Positions 16,154 through 23,440 of a DNA stretch of 33,022 nt are shown piece after piece. This DNA comes from Ignavibacteriota bacterium (GTDB lineage: Bacteria > Bacteroidota > Ignavibacteria > UBA10030 > UBA6906): contig JACRFA010000294.1 of the NCBI GenBank assembly GCA_016218065.1, positions 1 to 33,022 of the forward strand, given 5' to 3'. The translations under genes were made by a program, and so were the position numbers. A model generated the notes under the pieces. The model did not search any database. It had not been told where the DNA came from and saw only the letters and a program-made list of their open reading frames with translations. The first letter of the stretch is position 1, and every line of letters begins with the position of its first letter.

Positions 16154-17212
16154 ATGACAACTATCAAAGATGTTGCACGCGCTGCCGGAGTCTCAATAGC
16201 AACTGTGTCGCGTGTGTTCAACAACGTTGGTCCTGTCGACGAAGAGACGCGACGTCACGTTCGACAAGTCGCGAGTCAGATGAAGTACGTACCCAACGCG
16301 CTCGGCAGAAGTCTCAGCATACGGCGTACCGACGCGATCGGACTTTTGCTTCCCGATCTGTTCGGAGAATTTTTTTCGGAAGTGCTTCGCGGAAGTGATC
16401 AGACCGCGCAGCAGTCGCACTACCACCTTGTCGTCTCCAGCTCGCATAATAACAAAGAAGAAATTGAAGCAGCGCTCGCGATGATGCGTGGGCGTGTGGA
16501 CGGGCTTATCATCATGTCGCCGCATCTTGATGCTGAGTCGCTGAATGAGAATCTCCCGCAATCGCAGCCGGTCGTCTTGTTGAACTGTTATGTACAGAGT
16601 GATGGTTTTGATGCGTTGAACGTCGATAACTTCGGCGGGGCGTATGCCATGACGAAGCATTTGCTGTCGCACGGGCACGAACGCATCGCGATCATCAAAG
16701 GAACTGAGCGCAACTTCGACGCCGCGGAACGCTTGCGCGGATATCGGCTCGCCATGCAAGAAGCGGGACGTACGATCAGTCCGGACTTCGAGATTGGCGG
16801 CAACTTCTCCGAGTCGGGCGGGTACGATGCTGCGCAGAAACTGATTGCCATCGCGCCGCGACCGACGGCGATCTTTGCGTGTAACGACTCGATGGCGATC
16901 GGCGCGATGAGTGCGTTGCGCGATGCAGGCGTGCAGATTCCCGAGGAGGTTGCGCTCGCGGGTTTCGATGATGTTCCCATCGCGCCGTACCTGACTCCCG
17001 CTCTCACATCGGTTCACGTCGGCATTCATAATCTCGGCGTCAAGGCAATCGAAACCGTGCTTCACGCGGTTCGCAACAAGAATGGACACCACAAACAACA
17101 GATTACGCTGGAGACAACATTGAGCTTGCGAGAATCTTGCGGTTGTGAACAACAACATATCACAAACACATATCCTGATAGAGGAGGTGATGTTCAGACA
17201 GCAACCTATTGA
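16154..17212 (+). CDS. LacI-family transcriptional regulator
   Basis: This is a 352-residue DNA-binding repressor/activator. The N-terminal helix-turn-helix and hinge are classical: T-T-I-K-D-V-A-R-A-A-G-V-S, then A-T-V-S-R-V-F-N, and Y-V-P-N-A-L-G-R-S-L-S at the hinge helix. The rest is a periplasmic-binding-protein-like sugar sensor (I-G-L-L-L-P-D-L, A-I-F-A-C-N-D-S-M-A-I-G, A-G-F-D-D-V-P) ending in the common L-R-E-S-C. Start is ATG 16154, because the helix-turn-helix begins there; 18 additional in-frame codons upstream are not family sequence. The ribosome-binding site is weak. Two operator-like sites precede it, so autoregulation is likely. The neighbouring CBM9-like, TonB-receptor and GH94 genes are plausible targets, although I did not find the same 14-mer in front of them. 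The effector is presumably a sugar. Confidence 0.95.
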   Translation: MTTIKDVARAAGVSIATVSRVFNNVGPVDEETRRHVRQVASQMKYVPNALGRSLSIRRTDAIGLLLPDLFGEFFSEVLRGSDQTAQQSHYHLVVSSSHNNKEEIEAALAMMRGRVDGLIIMSPHLDAESLNENLPQSQPVVLLNCYVQSDGFDALNVDNFGGAYAMTKHLLSHGHERIAIIKGTERNFDAAERLRGYRLAMQEAGRTISPDFEIGGNFSESGGYDAAQKLIAIAPRPTAIFACNDSMAIGAMSALRDAGVQIPEEVALAGFDDVPIAPYLTPALTSVHVGIHNLGVKAIETVLHAVRNKNGHHKQQITLETTLSLRESCGCEQQHITNTYPDRGGDVQTATY

Positions 17213-17333
17213 CAGTTCTCGTTGTGCTGCACCGCGCGACCTTCGAGCTAGCTCTATGAACACAATGTGTGAGGAAAGAGGTATGAGCCGCGAAAAACAG
17301 TAAGTCTTCCGCATGAACACCAGCACTTTGCAT

Positions 17334-17375
17334 GTTAGCAGTCGGTTGAGGCAACGCCGGGGCTAACCAAGGAGA
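17334..17375 (+). promoter_or_regulatory. Leader hairpin plus extra Shine-Dalgarno before the CBM9-repeat gene
   Basis: GTTAGC (17334-17339) pairs with GCTAAC (17362-17367), enclosing a smaller G-T-T-G / C-A-A-C stem. A strong AAGGAGA (17369-17375) follows, 6 bases before an in-frame TTG at 17382. This is in addition to the normal AAGGAGA (17424-17430) that serves ATG 17436. It may be a leader structure or an alternative start; function unproven. Confidence 0.3.
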
Positions 17376-17435
17376 CACGATTTGTTTTCACTATCAATAA
17401 CTAACCAACTCCACTCAAAAAACAAGGAGACCACT

Positions 17436-20400
17436 ATGAACAAACGAGGTACCACTTCCAGAGTGATGTTTTTCATGGGTGCTCTAGCAATGGGTTTGCT
17501 TCTTCTTTCGTGGGATAGCAGTGCGGGGAATGAAACGAAAAGAGAAGCAGCTCTGCGCGATGAGGCATTGATGAAGAGTCTTCCACCAGGCGCGCTGGAA
17601 GAAATCCAGCGCATCATGAAAAACACATATCGAACAATCTACCAGGGAGATTCGCCTGACGTTGTGTACACGCACAGTCCGAACAAGAGCATTCCAGACA
17701 ACAATCCAGACGGAGTTCTCGACACAATCTCGATTCCCGCGACGAATATCGGCTTCATAGCCGTTAGGCTTGACACCGTACTTCACACGTATGTCGGCGA
17801 CCTCCGCATGACACTCAGGGCGCCGAACGGAGATACGGTTGTGTTGATGAATCGACCCGGACCTGGAAGCTTTGGCAGCGCCGGCGATAACTTCATCGCA
17901 ACAGTATTGACGGATACCGCCGTCCGCCCAATTGACTCCATTGTTACAGCGGGGGCGCCCTACACTGGTTTCTACCGTCCCGACTCGGCGCTCGCGCGAG
18001 TCCGTGTAAATATGGCTGCCGGTAATTGGATTTTGAAAGTCACAGATAACGAAGCGGCCGATTCCGGAAAAGTTGTGCAGTGGTCGATCATTATTGAACC
18101 GGCTGCTCCACCGCCGCCCGCATGGAATGATCCGGGCGTGATGACCGCGATGAATGCGTCTGGCACGATCACGGTGAACGGATCGATGGATGAAGCTGAT
18201 TGGTCTCTGGCCGCGCCGTATCTGGTTTTTGGACCCGGCGCAAAGACAACTGCAGCGACAAAATCAGTCACCGCAGGCGTTGAGGTTCGACCATCATACA
18301 CAGACACAAGCTGGGCTACTGTTAAGATGTTGCGAAAAGGCTTGCGACTCTATCTCGGCATTCAATCCTTGGACAAGTCGGTGGGAAGTTTCGGAGATAG
18401 CTGGGAGGGCGATGGTCTGTTCATGAAGATCAAGAACTCGGCGGGTACCGATGGAGAGTTCAAATTATATTACAACGCTCCGACCCGCATCGGCGCGTCA
18501 GCTGACAGCGCAGTGTACGAACCCGGTGGACCATTCCGCTCAGGATTTGGAAGAGGCATTGGATTAGTGAATGCAGGCACAGTTCCGTATGACACAACGC
18601 AGGTAGATGCCGGCTATACACTTGAGCTGGAGATTCGTTTGGACTCTCTCGGCTTTGCTGCCGGTGTTGACACTTTGCAGGCGATGCTGAATATTTTCGA
18701 CCCGGATGGATATCATCGTGGAACGCAGCCTTGGGTTGGTCCGCCCACTCGTACTTTCCATAAATCATGGTGGGGCAGTGAGTGGGGTCCTGCGATGCGC
18801 AAAATCTATCTTCAGCCTGCGCGTGCATACGACGACCCGGCAGTGCTGACGGCGAAGGCAGCTCTGAACAACATCGTGGTCGATGGCAGGATGGACGAGG
18901 CAGATTGGGCCTCGGCAACGCCATACCTGAAGTTCGGACCGAATCCTTCGACGACAAGTGCGGAACGAAGCGTCACAGGTGGCGTGCTTGTACGCGGTAC
19001 CTACTGGGATGCAAGCTACGCGACAATGAAATTCCTCCGTCGGGGTCAGCGACTCTATGTCGGCATTCAATCGCCCGACAAATCCGTAGGAAGCTTTGGC
19101 GACAGCTGGGAGGGCGATGGCTTGTTCATGAAAATCGCGAATGCTGCAGGTAACCAGGGAGAGTTCAAGCTCTATTACAATGCATCGTCGCGCACCGGTG
19201 CGTTGGCGGACAGCGCCGTGTACGAACCGGGAGGTTCTTTCCGCTCAGGTTTCGGATTTGGTGTGGGATTGGTGAACGCCGGAACAGTTCCGTACGATAC
19301 AACCCAGACGGACAACGGCTACACACTTGAATTGGAAATCCGTTTGGACTCGCTCGGCTTTGCATCTACTGTTGACACACTGAATGCGCTCTTTAACATT
19401 TTCGATCCCGATGGCTATCACCGCGGTTCAGTGCCGTGGGTCGGACCGGAAACGCGCGTGTTCCACAAAACATGGTGGGGAAGCGAATGGGGACCGGGCG
19501 CTCGCAAAATCTATCTCGAACCACAACGCGCCTACGACGACCCCGCAGTGATGACTGCGAAAGCCACACTCGGCGCCATCAATGTTGACGGTAAGATGGA
19601 TGAAGCAGAGTGGGCGCTTGCCAAGCCCTACCTCAAGTTCGGACCAACTCCCGCCGTCACCGCCGATGAACGCTCAGTAACAGGCGGCGCGTTAGTGCGC
19701 GGTACATACGACGATCCGAGCTTTGCAACAATCAAGTTGTTGCGAAAAGGCCCACGACTGTATGTCGGTATTCAATCAGCCGACAAATCTGTGGGACGAT
19801 TCGGCGACAGCTGGGAAGGCGATGGATTGTTCATGAAGATCCAGAACTCCGCCGGAACTGAAGGCGAGTTTAAGTTGTACTACAATGCATCCGATCGTAC
19901 GGGCGCATCAAAAGACAGTGCAGTGTATGAGCCGGGTGGACCGTTCCGCGCTACGTTTGGCAATGGCGTTGGTCTGGTCGCTTCCGGTACCATACCGTAC
20001 GACACGACTCAAGTGGATAGCGGGTACACGCTTGAGTTGGAGATCCGTTTGGATTCCCTTGGCTTCGCGGCAAACATCGATACGCTACGAGTGATGATGA
20101 ACATCTTCGACGCCGACGGATATCATCGCGGCACGCAGCCGTGGGTTGGTCCTCCATCACGTGCATTCCACAAGACGTGGTGGGGAACAGAATGGGGTCC
20201 GACGAACCGGAAGATTTATCTGGAGCCGCAACGTCCGTATGACGACCCGGCACGTCTCGTCGCGAATCTGGCTTCCGCGACCATCAACATCGACGGAAAG
20301 ATGGATGAGGCAGCGTGGGCATTAGCGAAACCGTACTTGAAGTTCGGACCGAATCCTGCGGTGAGCGCAGATGAACGATCTGTAACCAACGGAGCGCTTG

Positions 20401-21248
20401 TGCGTGGCGTGTATTGGGATCCGACTTTTGCCACGGTGAAGTTCTTGCGCAACGGATTGAAGCTCTACATTGGCATCGATTCGCGCGACAAGTCCGTTGG
20501 CCGCTTTGGCGACAGTTGGGAAGGCGACGGCTTGTTCATGAAGATCAAGAATGCCGCCGGCGCGGATAACGGTGAGTTCAAGTTGTACTACAATGCCTCA
20601 GATCGGACTGGTGCATCGAAAGACAGCGCCGTGTATGAGATAGGCGGACCGTTCCGCCCCGGCTTCGGCAGAGGCATCGGGCTTGTGCGACCCGGTACGA
20701 TTCCCTACGACACAACGCAGGTTGATAGCGGCTACACACTCGAGTTGCAAATCAATCTCGATTCGTTGGGATATGCGGTGAATGTCGATTCGGTACAACT
20801 CATGATGAACATCTTTGATCCGGATGGTTATCATCGCGGATCAGTGCCGTGGGTTGGGCCGCCGACTCGCTCCTTCCACAAAACATGGTGGGGAAGTGAG
20901 TGGGGTCCCGCGATGCGATGGTTGCGTCTCGGTCGTACGGTTGATGTCGCTACGACGGAAGGGATACCGACAGAGTTTGGATTGTCGCAGAACTACCCGA
21001 ATCCATTTAACCCGACAACGACAATCAAATTCGACGTGCCTGAACAAGCGCATGTTACGCTGGTGATATATGATGTCATCGGACGTGAAGTGACTACGCT
21101 CGTCAATAGCGATTTTGCTCCTGGCTATCAGCGTGCAACGTTCTCAGCAAGCAATCTTGCGAGCGGCGTGTACTTCTATCGTATGACGTCACTTGGCGCA
21201 AGCGGCAAGTCGTTCGTTCAGACCAAAAAGCTCTTATTGATGAAGTAG
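17436..21248 (+). CDS. Secreted P-domain protein with four tandem CBM9-like repeats and T9SS sorting domain
   Basis: This is a 1270-residue exported protein. Start is ATG 17436 with AAGGAGA at 17424-17430, followed by a signal peptide (V-M-F-F-M-G-A-L-A-M-G-L-L-L-L). Residues ~80-224 resemble a proprotein-convertase P-domain (I-P-D-N-N-P-D-G, V-G-D-L-R-M-T-L-R-A-P, N-W-I-L-K-V-T-D-N), but no protease domain is present. Residues 232-1171 are four ~235-residue units, each with D-G-x-M-D-E-A-x-W, G-D-S-W-E-G-D-G-L-F-M-K, G-E-F-K-L-Y-Y-N and Y-T-L-E-L-E-I-R-L-D-S-L-G, which fits the CBM9/DOMON-like carbohydrate-binding fold. The last ~90 residues are a T9SS sorting domain (N-Y-P-N-P-F-N-P-T-T-T-I ... 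G-V-Y-F-Y-R). It is a likely surface glycan-binding protein; the ligand is unknown. Confidence 0.88.
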   Translation: MNKRGTTSRVMFFMGALAMGLLLLSWDSSAGNETKREAALRDEALMKSLPPGALEEIQRIMKNTYRTIYQGDSPDVVYTHSPNKSIPDNNPDGVLDTISIPATNIGFIAVRLDTVLHTYVGDLRMTLRAPNGDTVVLMNRPGPGSFGSAGDNFIATVLTDTAVRPIDSIVTAGAPYTGFYRPDSALARVRVNMAAGNWILKVTDNEAADSGKVVQWSIIIEPAAPPPPAWNDPGVMTAMNASGTITVNGSMDEADWSLAAPYLVFGPGAKTTAATKSVTAGVEVRPSYTDTSWATVKMLRKGLRLYLGIQSLDKSVGSFGDSWEGDGLFMKIKNSAGTDGEFKLYYNAPTRIGASADSAVYEPGGPFRSGFGRGIGLVNAGTVPYDTTQVDAGYTLELEIRLDSLGFAAGVDTLQAMLNIFDPDGYHRGTQPWVGPPTRTFHKSWWGSEWGPAMRKIYLQPARAYDDPAVLTAKAALNNIVVDGRMDEADWASATPYLKFGPNPSTTSAERSVTGGVLVRGTYWDASYATMKFLRRGQRLYVGIQSPDKSVGSFGDSWEGDGLFMKIANAAGNQGEFKLYYNASSRTGALADSAVYEPGGSFRSGFGFGVGLVNAGTVPYDTTQTDNGYTLELEIRLDSLGFASTVDTLNALFNIFDPDGYHRGSVPWVGPETRVFHKTWWGSEWGPGARKIYLEPQRAYDDPAVMTAKATLGAINVDGKMDEAEWALAKPYLKFGPTPAVTADERSVTGGALVRGTYDDPSFATIKLLRKGPRLYVGIQSADKSVGRFGDSWEGDGLFMKIQNSAGTEGEFKLYYNASDRTGASKDSAVYEPGGPFRATFGNGVGLVASGTIPYDTTQVDSGYTLELEIRLDSLGFAANIDTLRVMMNIFDADGYHRGTQPWVGPPSRAFHKTWWGTEWGPTNRKIYLEPQRPYDDPARLVANLASATINIDGKMDEAAWALAKPYLKFGPNPAVSADERSVTNGALVRGVYWDPTFATVKFLRNGLKLYIGIDSRDKSVGRFGDSWEGDGLFMKIKNAAGADNGEFKLYYNASDRTGASKDSAVYEIGGPFRPGFGRGIGLVRPGTIPYDTTQVDSGYTLELQINLDSLGYAVNVDSVQLMMNIFDPDGYHRGSVPWVGPPTRSFHKTWWGSEWGPAMRWLRLGRTVDVATTEGIPTEFGLSQNYPNPFNPTTTIKFDVPEQAHVTLVIYDVIGREVTTLVNSDFAPGYQRATFSASNLASGVYFYRMTSLGASGKSFVQTKKLLLMK
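18129..20948 (+). repeat. Four tandem 705-bp in-frame repeats
   Basis: Units begin at about 18129, 18834, 19539 and 20244. The W-E-G-D-G codons occur at 18402, 19107, 19812 and 20517, which is exactly 705 bp apart each time. Unit 4 has one additional codon (A-D-N-G-E) after that anchor. The units are strongly similar at DNA level, which points to recent duplication or gene conversion. Confidence 0.93.
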
Positions 21249-21258
21249 GTGTTTTGAT

Positions 21259-21293
21259 GACGAGTCGGCGTCGCGCCAGCGACCCGACTCGTC
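21259..21293 (+). terminator. Putative hairpin terminator after the CBM9-repeat gene
   Basis: GACGAGTCGG (21259-21268) pairs with CCGACTCGTC (21284-21293). Inside, after one unpaired C, GTCGC pairs with GCGAC around a GCCA loop. It begins 10 bp after the stop codon. No T-run follows. Confidence 0.62.
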
Positions 21294-21378
21294 TGCGTTA
21301 TGTCTTACCGGTTGTCTGATGATCTACAGCGCTAAACGTAATTCACATCAATCCACAAAAACAAAAGGAGGTCACGTC

Positions 21379-23322
21379 ATGAAAAGGGCACTGTTCATGA
21401 TGATTGCATGCGCGCTGCTTGCGCTCGACGCGTTTGGACAAATGATTCCGCGTCAGGATGCGACATGGGCTCGCAGAGCGCCATCGGCAATTACGCTCGA
21501 TGGAGTGATGAATGAAACGGCATGGGCGCAGGCGGAGTCGATCAATGTGGTGTATGGCCTGATCGGGGGCTTACCGGGCAGCGGATGGAAAGACGAATCG
21601 CCGACGCCTCGAACGCCGGGCGATCCCACTCGTGCAACACTCAAGTTCTTGATCTTTAACGACAGTCTCTATGTCGGAATTCGCGTGCGCGATAGCTCGG
21701 TTGGCGGCGGACCGTTCAATGCGTTCGATGGTTTCTTGATGAACATGCGCTATCGGCAGGCAACAGGATTCCAGTATTCGGGTGGGGAAGGCAGAACGTG
21801 GAATACCCACCAATCGTATGAAGCGTTCTATGCTTGGATCAAAGAATCGTGGGGCGATCCGGATGCGGATCTGCCCGGGCGGATGCCGCATTTTGCAGGC
21901 TTCCATTCCAATCCTACGCCGGGCGGGCCTCGTCCGGATACATCGAAACTCGTCTGGGATGCTGCGACTACCGTTCAAGGCGCCCAAAACGTTGACGCCA
22001 CGATCGATCAAGGTTACACGTCAGAGTTCAAGTTCAACCTCCGACATAAATCGTACGACGTATCGCAGGCGGCAGGAGAAGTAATCATGTTCTCCATCTC
22101 GATCTACGACGCTGACTGGCGTTGGCCGATTAACCTCGGAAGAACCTACGGAAATCGAACGTGGGTGCAATGTCCGTGGGGAAGCGATGCGAACATCAAT
22201 CACTTGCGCATTCATACCAATCCAAGTGTCACAACCACGTCGGGTCCGGTGCCGCCGATTGCCCCCGACCTTGTTATCCCCGGAGCAGGTGCGTATCCCG
22301 CGCCCAACATGGACGGGGGACTCCTCGAAGCTGTTTGGGGGAATCCGGGCATCGGGACGCTGACGCTGAAATATGGCGACGCCGCAACTCGTAACGCCTA
22401 TCCGACCACCGCGCGTTACCGAAGCGGACATTTCCAACCTGAAGTGAACGGCGGCCGGGCTACAGTCCAGGATGTGAATACGGCTGTTGTCAAGTACTTC
22501 TACAAAGACGATGCATTGTATCTCGGCTTCGATGTGCAAGATCAGGTCGTGCAGTCAGTTGCTTCGAATGCGCGCTGGGACGGATTCACCGTTACTGTGT
22601 GCCAGAGAAATGCCGTCGAGGATGGGGGTATACTGCTCCGCAGGGAGCTTTCATTTAGAGTTGGCGGCGCGGGCACAAGTATGTTGACTGTGCGTGAAAA
22701 CGATCTGGCGGCACAATCCGGTAGATGGGACTCGGCAGCAACGAGAGTTCTGGTGACCATGGCGCGCAAGAGTGGAACAACCATTGATACGATCGGCGCG
22801 ACGCCAGATGTCGGTTATACCGCAGAAATGCGCATCAGGCTCGACTCGCTTGGATATCCGGGAGGTCGCGGGGATGGGATCGTGTTTTTCTCGGTCAAGC
22901 ATTTCGACGGCGACTCATTCACTCCTGTTACGCAGAGCTATGGCACGCAAACATGGTTCATGCGTCAGGAAGCACACCGGGATGGCGCAGCATGGGCGTG
23001 GATGAATCCGAATATCGTTCTTGCTGTCGATGAACAAGGGAATCAACTCCCCGACGCGTTCACGCTCGTGGGGAATTATCCTAATCCATTTAACCCATCG
23101 ACCACGATCAGATTCATGCTGCCGCAACGCAGCGAAGTGAAGCTCGAAGTGTTCAACGTGCTTGGTCAGCGTGTCGCGCTGAACAATCTTGGCGAACGTC
23201 AGGCTGGCGAGCAGAATGTCGCATTCGATGCAGGCAATCTGGCGACAGGTCTCTACAACTATCGGTTGACGATGGCGACGACAAACGCTACCGTGGCCGG
23301 CAAGATGTTGTTGGTAAAATGA
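21379..23322 (+). CDS. Secreted two-domain CBM9-like protein with T9SS sorting domain
   Basis: This 647-residue exported protein starts at ATG 21379, chosen for AAAAGGAGG at 21363-21371 and the signal peptide that begins there (M-K-R-A-L-F-M-M-I-A-C-A-L ... A-F-G-Q). Two CBM9-like units follow: one from residue ~28 (I-T-L-D-G-V-M-N-E-T-A-W) and a more divergent one from ~300 (N-M-D-G-G-L-L-E-A-V-W). Both carry the Y-V/L-G-x-x-V-x-D strand and Y-T-x-E-x/M-R-x-x-L-D-S-L-G patterns found in the preceding gene, so the two proteins are paralogous in architecture. The C-terminal ~85 residues are a T9SS sorting domain (N566-Y-P-N-P-F-N-P-S-T-T-I). Hairpins lie on both sides, so it may be its own transcript. 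Probable surface glycan capture; ligand unknown. Confidence 0.87.
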   Translation: MKRALFMMIACALLALDAFGQMIPRQDATWARRAPSAITLDGVMNETAWAQAESINVVYGLIGGLPGSGWKDESPTPRTPGDPTRATLKFLIFNDSLYVGIRVRDSSVGGGPFNAFDGFLMNMRYRQATGFQYSGGEGRTWNTHQSYEAFYAWIKESWGDPDADLPGRMPHFAGFHSNPTPGGPRPDTSKLVWDAATTVQGAQNVDATIDQGYTSEFKFNLRHKSYDVSQAAGEVIMFSISIYDADWRWPINLGRTYGNRTWVQCPWGSDANINHLRIHTNPSVTTTSGPVPPIAPDLVIPGAGAYPAPNMDGGLLEAVWGNPGIGTLTLKYGDAATRNAYPTTARYRSGHFQPEVNGGRATVQDVNTAVVKYFYKDDALYLGFDVQDQVVQSVASNARWDGFTVTVCQRNAVEDGGILLRRELSFRVGGAGTSMLTVRENDLAAQSGRWDSAATRVLVTMARKSGTTIDTIGATPDVGYTAEMRIRLDSLGYPGGRGDGIVFFSVKHFDGDSFTPVTQSYGTQTWFMRQEAHRDGAAWAWMNPNIVLAVDEQGNQLPDAFTLVGNYPNPFNPSTTIRFMLPQRSEVKLEVFNVLGQRVALNNLGERQAGEQNVAFDAGNLATGLYNYRLTMATTNATVAGKMLLVK

Positions 23323-23359
23323 TCTCGAGGCAATTCTGTTTCGGGGTTGATTGAGTAAC

Positions 23360-23385
23360 GTGGGGCGAGGTGATGCTCGCCCCAC
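23360..23385 (+). terminator. Putative hairpin terminator after the second CBM9-like gene
   Basis: GTGGGGCGAG (23360-23369) is perfectly complementary to CTCGCCCCAC (23376-23385) around a 6-base loop. It lies 37 bp after the stop codon and upstream of the second TonB receptor. No T-run follows. Confidence 0.65.
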
Positions 23386-23440
23386 AGTTGTTAGTCTTCA
23401 GCACCCGTGAGCACGATTCTCGCAAATTGGAAATACTGCC

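Noticed and set aside
17283-17303. Six-codon open frame (M-S-R-E-K-Q) in the LacI to CBM9 intergenic region as a leader peptide
   Set aside because: It is too short to distinguish from chance, and contains no codon run suggestive of attenuation.
16193-17326. Long minus-strand open frame opposite the LacI-type gene
   Set aside because: The plus strand encodes an unmistakable LacI-family protein and the antisense translation resembles nothing.
18129-20948. Tandem repeats as a CRISPR array or transposon duplication
   Set aside because: The units are 705 bp, in frame and encode conserved domains, so they are protein repeats.
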